This document shows, in pieces, positions 52,268 through 64,000 of a stretch of 64,000 bases of DNA (within the stretch, counting starts at the first letter, position 1; each line of letters starts with the position of its first letter). The position numbers were made by a program, and so were the translations under genes. This DNA comes from Eleginops maclovinus (Eukaryota; Chordata; Actinopteri; Perciformes; Eleginopidae), in the NCBI RefSeq assembly GCF_036324505.1, contig NC_086350.1, forward strand, positions 16,427,532 to 16,491,531. Direction: 5' to 3'. The notes beneath the pieces are model-generated. The model saw only the letters and a list, made by a program, of their open reading frames with translations, ran no database searches and was not told the DNA's origin.

Positions 52268-55200
52268 AAATGTCAGCAGTAAATGTATTAATTACATTCC
52301 CACAATCAATAAAACACATTAAGTGAAGTTTACCAAAGTCCAATAAAGTATTTCTGACCCTGCTGACCCTCTCAAAGATAATTCGCTTTCAGAGGAAAAA
52401 CATCCAAATTAGTTCAGAACCGCCTTTCTTTCTGTCCCCCTTTTATTTATTTTATTTTAAACGTTCAAACTTCACATCAACTCCACAGTTTGACCCGTCC
52501 AGCAGGGGTCACTGTGGTCTTTAGAGAAATCCGGTGAATCACATCCTCATAGCTGCTGCAATTCTGCTATCACACAACAAACACACATCCTCAGAATGGC
52601 ATTACAAGATTCCCAATATGGAATTATATATCATCCAAAGAGCGAGTCTGTTTTGCATGTACTACAAATCTAACTTGAAATCTAATAGCCCCATGAATCA
52701 GTTAGAAGGACATTTCCCTGTGAAAGGATTAAGTGTGAGGAGGGGGAAAAAGGGTCTTTAATGGTGTTGGCTTGCAGTAATGATTTGGAGTGCGGTGAAT
52801 AGCGTGTGTATGGAGTGGATGCTCAGCCATGTTTTACGCTGAAGGCAGATTTGATAATGAGCTCATAAGGACTTGACAGTCATTGCAAGTTAAGAGTAGC
52901 ACTACTGCACTTTCTTTTGCACACAAAAGAGGAACATGTATTTAAAAAGCCTTGTAATTAAATGGCAGCAACAAATAGGCCTGCTTTTGGTGCTTTTCCG
53001 AAATATAATTAAATGTATAGGTTTCGTGTGAGCCTTCAAGGCATGTCCACCTCTCTCTTATTCTGAGGAAAGAAAAAGATGTGAAGTAATGTCACTAGAT
53101 TTTTTAAATATATATATCTGAGAAAAAATCTTATCTGAGGTCATATTACTTTTTTTATGTAACTTGATAAGATTAAGAAATAAACCCCAATTGATTTAAA
53201 ATGATTGTTCTCCTAATAATGTCAGATGAATGGCAGCGTGTCACCTTTTTGCAGCTGAGGTTGTTACATTATTTGATGTGTATTGATTTGCAGACCTGTG
53301 CACATGTGAGAACAGGAGCCACATTTACACGGCCAGAATAGACCATGGAAAAATAAATGCTTTAGTTGTGCAGCAGAGTATTTTACAGCCTGTGCGATAG
53401 TGTTTGGTTTTGGTTTTTTAAAGCCAATCTGCTGCCATACGTGTCCTGCAGTAAGGAGTTCCGCAGAGAGACAGAAGAGCGAGCCACAGAGAAGGATTTT
53501 GTCATCTTTATGCTCCACTGATAGAACTTATAAAAACTGCACAAGGACAATAGCCTCACAGAGGTAGCAGCTTGTATATGTGCATTTGTGTGTGCTCATG
53601 CATGAATATATTCAGGAACATGTGCAATCATTCAATGAGGAGTGCAGACTACATTTGTTTACTGCAGCTGATAAAAAGTAATTTGTCTCTGTATTACAGA
53701 CATACAAGTACTGGAACATCCAACACGGGCGTAATCTCTGCAATTAGCACAAAATGCCACAGTTGTACTGGTGAGGCATTTTTTTTTTCAAGCTGTTTGA
53801 ATCTTTGCGATCTGGAAAGGTTGTACAACGTTAGGGATTGGGGAAACATAAATCAACACCTTTTTGCTGATGACCTAGTGTAGGGGAACACTGCCTAGAG
53901 CCATTTACAGCCGTGTCAGCTAGTGCTATCAGGAAACCCTGTCAATGAGAGAAAGAAGCGCAGGGCATGTTAGAGTGCCCTAAAAAAAGATCAGGGGCAG
54001 TAAGAGGGACAGGAAACGAAGGATGGAGGAAAAGATAGAGAACATCAAACCAAAGGAAATCGATGTGGACTGTTCTTGTCGTGTTTCTCAAGCATGGGAA
54101 TGATAAGTTAATTAGCTAACGATCCCTTAACCCGATGCTTGTGCCTAATCCCCTCTGACCCCAGCGAATAAAGGCTGTGAGTCTTTCAGCTTGACGGTCT
54201 AAAACTCACTACATATTCAGCACAGTCACATAACACAAGTTTAAACTACAACATACATAAACAAGAAAACACCAACAACATATCAATAATGCTGCTAGCT
54301 CCTCAAACTATTGCAAATATAGAATAGTACATGTTGTGCATAGATAGTATTGTAATAGTTTTATAATATTTATTGAATTTCATTTCTGTACATCACTGAG
54401 CCAGAATCTATTATTTCTTCATTCATTTTTTTCTGTTCAACTTAAATGTACCCATCATTAGGCATACATTGATCATTACAGTCAAGTCTACCAAAGTCAA
54501 AGACCAAAGTCAAGCACGGTCAAGTAAGGACATATTTCTATTTGATTGAAACTTTTAATAAAACGGGCATACATCTCCAATAATGCGTCACTCGGACTTG
54601 ATGCAAGTTCTCTCCAACTTTTCATTTGGTCCAAATGTTGTGTGAGACCTGTAACACATTACCGTTTTGTGGAAATTTGTTGTAAATATTTCACAGACTG
54701 GAACCAATAAAGAAATAAACCTGTTTTACCCAATTACGTTACATTCTAAAAACTAAGCATCTCCACAGAGAATTCACAACGACTTGTAAGACAACACATA
54801 TACTGTTGATCTAAGATAAAGCACATGTATTAACTTACAGCCTAACCCGTTATTCAGCAGCAGAAATTATGCAGGTGCTTTAATATATATGTAAAACATG
54901 CCATCCAAAGATGGAGCTGCACTAACGATATTGGCGCAAATTGCACCATTTCCCATCATCCTCAATTTATATTAGGACTGGTAATACTGAGAACTACTGA
55001 CACCTTCTATAAGCCTCGGGAACGGATCAGGATCTGTGGGGAGGTTGTATGAAGTGCATGAGTGCAGAATATTTTGCAGCTTACAGCCTGAGAGATACTG
55101 TTGCTCCCAAAGTCGTATTTACTATGGCAGTGCAACCATCATGCCATGCAATCCTAAGGAAACATACCCTTCATTCACATTTAATTTGAAAGCTGTGTAG

Positions 55201-55814
55201 ATTTCATGGGGCTTGATATCAGGGGAAGCAGGGTGAGGGAATCAGGGAGAGAAAGAGAAAAAAAGAAGGATAAACAGAGTTGCTGCTTGGAGGCTGCTGC
55301 TTTTATGCAAGTAAAGCTCTCCTTTCAAAGGTGGGTAAGGGTGTCACAAAAAAGACGGTGGAGGTGGGTGAACTCTTCGATAGATGCTTCCTCAACCTAG
55401 CACAGGCTATGAAAGCAAATGCCCCTCAGCAGTACCGCGTCATTCCTGTGTAGTCTTTCTCTTGTATCTCTTACATACACATTCAAACTTGTATTGTGGA
55501 AGAAAGGATCATAAAGTATTTGCAAATATTTTGTTGATTTAGAGTATTTGGTTTCCAGATGGAGGGTTTTTGATCACATATGGAAGTAAATAATGGTTCC
55601 AAAAGAACAATTTAGTTGATTTGAAAAGAGAATTGTTTTTTTTATTACACACTCAAACTCACTTTGCCAAAATCAGACAAGTGTTGGTCAATATAATACA
55701 AACAAAATAACACTTTTTAAATGTAATTATAATGATGTAAGATTTTTAAGTTAGACTGACATTTCTAACTTTAATAATTATTCATCAACAATGCTCTTAT
55801 TGTGTCTGTGTGGT
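52268..55814. other. No gene seen
   Basis: Mixed sequence without credible coding frames. An imperfect tandem of an ACCAAAGTCAA word lies at about 54490-54515. Confidence 0.5.
52499..52513 (+). promoter_or_regulatory. CTCF-like motif
   Basis: CCAGCAGGGGTCACT fits the 15-base CTCF core CCASYAGRKGGCRSY with one mismatch (T for G at position 11). Such words also occur inside fish transposons, so occupancy is not implied. Confidence 0.3.
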
Positions 55815-55971
55815 CGTCTTCCAATGCCGGCATCATCAATGGTGTGTGAATGTTAGCTTCCTTGAGCAGTTAGCACCTTTGAAAATGACTCAATGGGTTA
55901 ATGACGATTTGTATATGGAAAGCGCTTTGAGGAGTTGCGGATAAATCTCTATATAAATGAAGTCCATTCAC
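55815..55971 (-). repeat. Teleost dispersed repeat, reverse-orientation relative of 8695
   Basis: The minus strand reads ATGGTGAATGGACTTCATTT, then a short body and CTCAAAGCGCTTTCC. This parallels TAAATGGACTGCATTTATAT..CTCAAAGTGCTTTAC at 8695. The left border is approximate. Confidence 0.6.
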
Positions 55972-56014
55972 CATTTAACACAGAAACTCACTTGATGAGT
56001 TTCTGTGTTAAATG
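55972..56014. repeat. Perfect hairpin: 19-bp arms, 5-base loop
   Basis: The arm CATTTAACACAGAAACTCA at 55972-55990 is exactly complementary to 55996-56014, with loop CTTGA at 55991-55995. It begins at the edge of the dispersed repeat. A stem this long with a tiny loop is not expected by chance in 64 kb. A snap-back copying event at the repeat end is one explanation, and a transposon terminus is another. Confidence 0.9.
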
Positions 56015-59000
56015 TCTAGTGTTTGTTTGAAACAGTGATCAAATTGTGTGACAACCTAATCATTTAAATAATTTTGTGTTTGAAATATATATTTTACAAT
56101 CCAGCTTTAAATTGTATTTGAAATCCTATATATGATTCCAGATCAATAAAGTAGAAATCAGCTGATTTAGGGTTAGGGTCATAATTGTATTGAGAATTGA
56201 GCAGCAGTCCACAGAAACATTAAGCTAATGTACTGCTGCCTGCAACACACAGTAAGGGAACTGTAGTTTGAGTAGAAAAGCCAAGGGAAAACATAAATTA
56301 ATATGTAATTGGTGACCCAATGGTTTTCCACCCATGGGTGCTGCATTAAGTTAACCAAGTAATGTGTCAATGCTTTGAGTATGTGAATGTTAGCTGATCT
56401 AAAGTACTTGAATTCTTCTGATTCAACATTTCCCTATATATTTTTTTACACATTCAGACACAAAGGGAAGAATATAGCCATGCACAGAAATGATTTATTC
56501 ACAGTGGTAAAGAAACAAGTGAGACAAGAGGGGATTGACATTGAACTTAATATGGTATCTTTTTTTCTTTTAGTGCTTCACATTTAAATAGGTGAGTATG
56601 GAATGAGGAAGATTAGCTACCAGGCTTGTTCTCCCTATCAACCAAAACCAGGATCCTGTTGACGTGGTGCCGCACTCCCACACAGCATTAGCCAATCAAA
56701 CACTTGAGGGCACATCGAAGCATGAATTTTTATCAGGTCTCTCACATGTCCTTTTAATTCTATAGCATTTGTCATATCGCCTTACTACATTTGATTTATC
56801 CATGCAATGTTCTTCAAATAAAGTGAAATGGGCGAAAAAGGCCGCGTTTAAAATCAAACTGACCCCAGGAGCCGATGAGACTTCATACCTATTGGTCCGA
56901 GCTCTGTGTAGCTTAAGTCCCTTTAGAGCCCTGACTTATTTATTTGTCTTCTTATTTTTTAGCAGGAAATAAAGCACAGATGAGGGATGGGACATGCAAT
57001 TCTCCCCAGCACCGCTAGCAGCATAATAGCTCAACATGATGGATTTTTCGGTGTAAAGCTGTGTATCTACTGCATGTGCTCACTGACTAAAGCGAGCATG
57101 TGCGCTGTACACCATGCTTGTGATTGTAAGCGAGTGTCAGTGTTTACTCGGCAAAAAGAAAACGCTGTATTTTTTTTTCATCCCCCACATGAGTCAGGTA
57201 TCACATTCCTTTTGTGCTTACAGGCCAAATGGGAGTCTAAAGTGCTTACTCTCTCTCTCAGTTAACTGAACAGTCTGTCATCGTGTCACCAACTAAAGAG
57301 CTGAAATGTAAATAGCAGTAACCTTTGTGCTTTAAATAAATAATGTTCTTTTTCTTATTTGCTTAGGGGCATTCTTGAATCTGAATTTTTTTTCAAAACA
57401 ATAAGCTCAAATCCCTTGACAATTAGTTTGCTTTCAACATTTTTGAGTTTATCGTTTATTCAAGCAACATGTTTTGACATGTGACACATAAAAAGAAGTA
57501 CAATTTGAATCTTAAGTATCGCATACACAGTAGCTTGGTGTGATCTTCAGGGAAATTGCTATAATCTTTACAGTTTAAACATTATTCCATTATTTGCACC
57601 ATCACGTCAGAAATCTAATTAATTATTTTTTAGTAAAAGTCTCAGAGTGTAAATGATCTAATCAGAGAGTCAGTGGTTCGATATCTTATTCCTTTTTTTT
57701 GTTGCAGTTTTTTATCTTATCTTCTAAAATTGACTTCTTTTTGTTACAATTTTCACTGTTTATGGCACTGATATAAGGACATATGCACTGTTTATTAATA
57801 TACAGTAGTCTGCCTTTATATACTCATAAAGACTCATGAGTTCAGTCCAGCCATTGCTCTTTTTGAGTACATAGGTGTGAATCCGTATAATAATCATATT
57901 ATTCTGTCAGCCATATGAGACACTTTTTAGCAGCGCACGGTAAGTGAAAACATAATGTTTACAGAATTCTGTATTGTGGGACATAGTTGTGTATGCATCA
58001 GATTGCATGAATTGATTTCCTATATAGAATTTAAAGAAAAAATCTATTTGGATCATCCATATGATTGCACATCAAGTCCCCCTGCTGTTGTGGTGCTATA
58101 ACATATCATGCTTACAGATATGTGCCTCTGTAAAGTGTGTGACAGGTGTTTTGGCATGCACCTACATGGACACATGCAGCAAACGCTGCAGTGCAAGAAC
58201 AATGGAACAAGGTATGTTAATCACAGACTTTATCCACTTGCACAGTATACATTTACCCAGGGGACCAGTGTCTCTTACCGCCTCCCACTCTATAATAACC
58301 ACAGTCTGCTTCAGATAAAGCACAGCATCTGTGAAACAGCAGGGTGACTGAGCACACAACACAGACTACTATTACAAACGGACCACTGCACAGTGGGTCC
58401 TATCTTACACACCTGGGTGACCAGATAAGACTGAGAATAGGAGGGAGGGTGGTAGTGAGGGGGGATTAACCCATCAACCAGTGGAAATACTAGGCAGTGT
58501 TCAGTGAATCAGGGGAATGATACAGTACAGAGTGTGGAGATAGAGGGTCAATTAAGAGTAAACATAAAGCGTGAATGTTTTTTTAATCTGTATACGTTTC
58601 AAATTATTATTAATTTTTTGTGACGATATTTCATCCTGCCTGTTAACGTGTATGTTATTCAGGGGTCAAAAAGCCCATGCAGGCAACGAAGGAGAGACAG
58701 TCAAAAAGATGAGAGGGGAGAGGTGCAACACGCAGTAAATCCTCTACCTTCGTTATCCTTTTACAAACTCCAGGTTCGCACTTCTGCTCGAAGCGTTACT
58801 CTGCAGCTCTCCTCTCTGTTTGCGAAAACAAATGCTTCCATTAGGTGAAGACTGATGATGTCATTGACACTTTAAAAGTGAGAGTTGTTGTATGTAAAGG
58901 TAGACCAAAACATAACAAAATACTAAGGGAAGTTACATTATAGCACAAGGGAACAGTTATATTTCAGAAATATACAAGCCATACAGTAGTTTAAGGGGCT

Positions 59001-60239
59001 TTTAAAGACTAACTAGTGATGCAGTGTATATGAAGGCTCAGAATCTTTGATAATTAACTTGCTACATAAACTGTGAATATTAGGCCATGATGAGTGGAGG
59101 AAACCTTTATTGCTGCTGCTTTATACAATTAAGGTTTGCATACTTTCATTTTGGTATTTAATTCCATCAGAACATTTAGCATTTTTTTGTACTTGCTCTC
59201 ATGTATTATTTAATTTTATCCAAACTTAATTTATCTGTTGTTACCTAGTCCATCACCACAATCTTTCCTCCTCTGCCCTTCAAATTAGAGTTATTTTCCA
59301 TCAATTACATCCTGCCTCCAGAACGCTGCCATGTTACTTTTACGAGCTCGTTAGGTGGACAATATTGTACTTAGTGTCATCTCATTAAGGAGAAATTTAG
59401 AACTGTAAAAACATTGTTTGTGCATGTCATCAGAGTCAATAGCGAGCACAAGATGATGAGCAGATTTTCTGGATAAATGAGCAGGAGAATTGGTCAGTAA
59501 TGAATCCTTTTATGGTCATATCGAAAGTAGGATGAGAAGGAAGGGGGGGGCGGGGGTTAACACAGAGAGTGAGATGTGAAAACAAAACAAACACAGCACA
59601 CAGGAAATAATTTGATCATCGCAGCACCTGGAAGATACACTTAAGAACAGGTGCAGACTAAAACAATTAAAGCCACCCGAACGTCTGTAGAGGGTATTCA
59701 CGTTTCATAAACCTGGAAGTGTTTTATAGTGGGAGGAGGACAATTTGCCTCACTCAATGGCATAGTATATTTATGAAGAAGTGAAGATAGCTGAAATGCT
59801 TCTAGAATTTCACATTATTGCTCCCTCTGCATGGATTTTGTTATTAATAATGGCAGGAATATTTCTGCACTCCAGAACAAACAGAATTAATCTTGCTCTT
59901 TTTCCACCCTTTATTTCTCAGTCCTGTATTCATCTTTTATCTACAGTTTTATTCTCCATGGTAATTTAGCACCATATTTACAATTAGATCTCACAGGGGT
60001 CATGCACAATTTAAAGAGACTCCATCTGTTGACCCTCCACAGGAAGAACGTGTGAACATCTTAAGGTATATATAATACAGTAAAAATCACACTGTACACA
60101 AAGCCTAAATCATCTCTTGTAGGTTGTTCATGAAGGCTGTTAAAAAAAAGGCTCATTCATTATTGGCAGGTATAAAAATAGATTATTTAACTACTTTTAA
60201 AGAGACATTTTGGCAGAAGCACTCTGCACTGTTCTTTTG
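56015..60239. other. No gene seen
   Basis: AT-rich non-coding sequence. Frames of 60-92 codons are scattered and show no domain. A G-run patch (GGGGGGGGCGGGGG) lies at about 59543-59556. Confidence 0.5.
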
Positions 60240-60590
60240 GAAGCTTTGGTTTCAATAAAATAAATGGCAGGGAATTAATTAATGAGGTACAGACAGGTTT
60301 ATACATCAGCCATGCATTAGAAATAAGATTTTAAGAAAAGTTAAAGTATAATAGATTGTGAGCCGTGTTCGCCTGGCTGCTTGACAGAATGAGGAGCTTG
60401 CCTTTATTTTAGAGGTGAGTCGGCCTACAAATTGTGTCGGTTGTCAATCAACAATACAGCACATGAGTTTCCATGGTAACAGTGGTCAGGCCAGTGATTG
60501 CTCCAAACAGCCTTTGAAATCAAGTGACACATCAATGTCCCATGCTCTCCGTTAGCTTGAAATGGTGGCTGTTGGCATTTTTTTACCCTG
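60240..60590. other. Low-repeat block, candidate regulatory DNA
   Basis: Non-coding block with AATTAATTAATGAGG, TTGTCAATCAACAATACAGC and the X-box-like site at 60467. The style resembles conserved vertebrate enhancers, but this is pattern-based inference only. Confidence 0.3.
60467..60480. promoter_or_regulatory. RFX X-box-like palindrome
   Basis: GTTTCCATGGTAAC fits the X-box form GTTNCCATGGNAAC, both half-sites being intact. RFX factors bind such sites at ciliary and neural genes. No transcription start is identifiable nearby, so it would be a distal site if used. Confidence 0.4.
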
Positions 60591-63483
60591 TTGTGAGTCT
60601 CAGTTTATATTAAGGTAAAAAATAATAACAATGAATACACAATGCTGGAACTTAAAATGACTAAGAAAAAACGATTACGCTGTTCTGATAATACACTACA
60701 TTAAACCTATATAACCATTAAAAACGTATAATATCAGTCCAGGATGGTTTTTCAAGAACAGCTGCAGGGCCTTGCTCTGCCAGAAGGGCAGGATCATGTT
60801 TAGCAAAGCCCTTGAGAAATAAATACCCTTCAATCGAAATTCATCAGCGTTACCTGTTTGGGGCTTATTACAGCTCCCCTTACAGGTTCAGGTTTTTTAT
60901 GCCTCTCATGCCTCATCAATGATTTAGAATGACCTGATTCACTTATGCTGCTCCTTCGTCTTGGACGAGGCACAATGCACAAGAGAGGAGAGACAAAGAG
61001 TATGAGTGAATTATATACAGTAAGTAAGGTAGAGGGAACTACTGAGAGAGATGGAGTCTGAGAAGCAGTAAGTCAATTGCTTCCAACTGAATACATGTAC
61101 CTCTTTGTAAATTGGAAAAAATTAAGGGTATTCTTTATTTCAAGGTTCACAGCCCTGCCTTGGGTCCCCTTCTTTCCCCCTTCTTCCTTACTGTCTCTCT
61201 TTTTCTATTCCTGCTGACAAAGATAGAACTAAAAAAGTGCCAACCCGGTTCTCTCTAAGCTTGAACTCTGTGTGCAGGCGGAATATAGAGTTTAGCTTTT
61301 ATTTTCCATGTGACTTTTTGTTCAATGAGATTTAGAGAAGGTGACTTTTATCCCTTATGGAAGAAAAAAAGCGAGGATGCTCTTATGCACAGAGCTCAGC
61401 AATTGGTTGACTGAGAAAACTAAAGAGGGGGGGGGGGTGCGAAATGAAAAGCTATTGCATAGGGACCCATTTACTTAGCAACTGCTATCTTTGTATTTGA
61501 CTCCTGGACTGCTTACTGGGACAAAAGCAGGCACAGGATATAATGAAATACGAAGATGTATTATGGGATATAAGTAATGGAGCCATGCACCCAGATATTT
61601 CAAGGCTTACTCTGTGTTTAATTTCCTCTTCAGAGAATGAATGACCCACAGTATTAACCTTCAAGTGGAGAGGGAAGATGCTTTTTCTTGAACACTAAAG
61701 AGAGAGCATAATCATCTCTAGATTGCGCAGTCACCAGGGACAGAGCTTTGCTTTGAACTCCGGGTTACTTGTCCTGACTAAACGACCGGATACACCATTG
61801 TGAGTTCTGTATATCAGCACTGAACTCTTTCCTTTGGCAGAGCTGATCAAAACCCACTTGTCCAAAGTGCCTGACAGAAACACAGCATACATTTCTAATG
61901 AGTCCAGTGGGGACACCTTCCTGAGAGGCCGCCTCTGAGTCTGGCCTCAGGGTCATGGTGAGATGGGGCACGGGGATGCTTTAAAATTGTGATAAGCCCC
62001 TTGGGTCAAAGAAGGGTTGATCTGCAGGGCACCTCAAGGTCCGGCTCAATATACTACTCCCAAGTGAGTGTCCTGCTCTCCTTCATTTCCCCTTTTTTTG
62101 CTGTCAACACGAGTACAGCCACTTTAATTTCACATCTCTTTTGCAGCATGGTTCTTAGAGCTTTCTGTATTATGTGCTTGAGAGGAATTTGGCAAACAGA
62201 AGGCATCCAGGATTCATATCTGTTATTTCTGTGTCTGTGGATCGGAGAGATAATGTAAGTTAATAACAGCTAATGAAGTATGCAGATGTTTTGTACTTCA
62301 GTGAATTACAGTGCACTTTTAACATTGAATTATTCTGACAGCGTTTTGCTGGGTGTCTATGCTTATTTTCTGCATCATTGCTTTACAGTGGTTATACTCA
62401 CACCCACTAGTCTGGGGTAGTGTTACCGGTCATAATAGGTCCCTTCAGAATGATACCATTGTTATTTAGTCTCTAAAAATAATTGACTGACTGCTGACCA
62501 ATCTATTTTTCTTTCACTTTGTTATCCCATAGTCACACAAAATACTTTGTTTCATTGATTGTGATTGCTTTTGCCATGCTAGTCTGGGGAGATCATAATC
62601 CAATGAATGGAGAGATGAGAATATTAGACTAGTATATCCCAAAAGGTTGGTGCAATGATACAGATCAAGCAACCCCAGTGCATGGGCCCAAAAAAAAGGG
62701 TACAATTTTAAACTGATGCAAAGTGGTGCCCTTAGCCACCGTAGGAGGTATAATAAAATAAGTATTAGCTTTATCCAAATAGCTGAGACTGGTATTTTAT
62801 TACCTAAATAATTGTTTTTCTTCTGGTTGTTTGTAATACGGACGTAACCCTAATCTAAATTCTCTCTGTTTTGTTACTGTCTGTGCTTCCTTGCTTAGCT
62901 GTATCAGAGTAAATCTTTGGATGATACCAACTTTATAAGGCTAACTTTATGTAACTATAACTTGCATCAGCTCTTTTGGTGTTGTCAAACTACAAAGTAA
63001 TCACTTCAAAACCAGTAAAGACCAATAAAAACAGCGAACAACACATTTAATGTTTATGTTTTTTTAACACGAGGACACCGTATAATGTTTTTACTCCTAA
63101 ATATATTCACGCCAATCCCTTCAAAATTACTTTATGTTGATTCTCTCATTGCCTTTTAGAATCCTTGTTTTTCCACTGCCTTAGATGAATAGTGATGCTA
63201 CCCAACAAATGTGTTAACTTTCCACAAATCGATTTCATATTACTTTATGATATGTATTTACAGTATTGCTGAAGTTATTATTATTTGGCTATTGTTTAAA
63301 AAAGTAATATTGCCTTGCTTCCAAGGTTTCAAGTTGAATGGAATGCAACTGGGGTATAGTACAAGTACATTGAAACAGACACAATGTGCTTTACTCAGGA
63401 TTAGACCTTGAAGATGAGTTTCTGGAGCCTTAATGTAGGTGATAAAAAAGGAAAGACAAGGACAGCATTCCGATCTGACTTTT
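60591..63483. other. No gene seen
   Basis: Mixed non-coding sequence. An 11-G run lies at 61427-61437. Overlapping 61-68-codon minus-strand frames at 61731-61971 have no recognisable feature. Confidence 0.5.
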
Positions 63484-63684
63484 TGTGGCACCAGTAAATA
63501 GGACCCATTACAAGTTCAACAAATGGGGCGAAGCCTGCGAGCTAGTTGAGGCAGTCAACTCGAGCACCAATGATACATTCGCACATAATACCCCTCGCCA
63601 CTCTTGCAACCAACCGAACATAGTCACCTAAATCTGGCGCTCTATTTAAGCTGTCAGATCTGCCTACCTCTGCCTCGGTAATGC

Positions 63685-63718
<34 letters not shown>

Positions 63719-63930
63719 GCTGCTGCTGCTACTGCTGGTTCCATGATGCTAATGCGTTCACGGTGGCGATGCTCTCCTGCCCGACCACCACCCCAGCTTC
63801 CACCTGTAGGCTTGGGGGTTAGTTATCTAATCATCACTCAATGTTCTATGTAGATATGTGGAGTGATGAGGCCAAAGCCTAGACACCAAACTCAAACTAT
63901 TTACTGCTTCTAATAAAGATATTAATGAAA
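63484..63930 (+). mobile_element. Possible LTR-like or other transposon-derived block
   Basis: A GC-richer stretch unlike its AT-rich flanks. It has a TATA-like CTATTTAAG at about 63641-63649, a CTG repeat, a 9-bp inverted word (TCATCACTC 63831-63839 with GAGTGATGA 63861-63869) and AATAAAG at about 63913. That order (TATA-like site, GC-rich leader, poly(A) signal) is LTR-like, but I found no clear TG..CA ends, no target duplication and no second copy. It could equally be host DNA. Confidence 0.25.
63682..63738 (+). repeat. (CTG)n tract with regular CTA interruptions
   Basis: About 57 bases of CTG units with CTA at 63705-63707 and 63729-63731, exactly 24 bases apart. There is no open reading frame of useful length across it in any direction, so it is not supported as a poly-Gln or poly-Leu coding tract. 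Confidence 0.95.
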
Positions 63931-64000
63931 CACGTGAGTTGTCTGACTGAACTGTCCTAATGCAGAAATTGAACCTATTTCAGCTATACTAAAATGTATA

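Overview
The window looks like intergenic or deep-intronic DNA from a ray-finned (teleost) fish. It is AT-rich. It carries a Rex3-type RTE retrotransposon, a Tc1/mariner relic, several short non-autonomous elements of kinds common in teleosts, and very long (CA/GT)n microsatellites. I could not support any host protein-coding gene, tRNA, rRNA or CRISPR array. Nearly all long ORFs are strand shadows of the retrotransposon, read-through of dinucleotide repeats, or chance frames in AT-rich DNA. A host exon shorter than about 60 codons could still have been missed.

Layout. 1-2042 is featureless. 2055-5287 is an almost full-length Rex3 copy on the minus strand, flanked by a perfect 12-bp target-site duplication (2043-2054 and 5288-5299). 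Its endonuclease and reverse transcriptase frames are recognisable, but at least three frameshifts and five premature stops kill them. 6304-6470 and 9417-9584 are two diverged direct copies of a ~165-bp segment that keep a shared TCF/LEF-like motif. 11169-12530 is a transposon cluster: a short element with an AGGTC..CCTATTA type end, then a Tc1 relic with both outer tips but an internal deletion, then a small inverted-repeat element inserted at the TA next to the Tc1 tip. Related short elements lie at 21300-21360, 28960-29189 and 48439-48670.

The rest is mostly unannotatable sequence broken by microsatellites at 17812, 25870, 28512, 41605 and 52103. It also holds an exact 30-bp inverted pair (17035/20660), a 19-bp-arm hairpin beside a dispersed repeat (55972-56014), an RFX X-box-like site (60467) and a GC-richer LTR-like block with an interrupted (CTG)n tract near the right end (63484-63930).

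No genes here work together as a pathway. The biology visible is transposon history plus possible cis-regulatory sequence. The most useful leads are the duplicated 165-bp block, the exact 30-bp inverted pair, the nested Tc1/MITE insertion and the perfect hairpin. All conservation statements are inference, because no alignment could be run.
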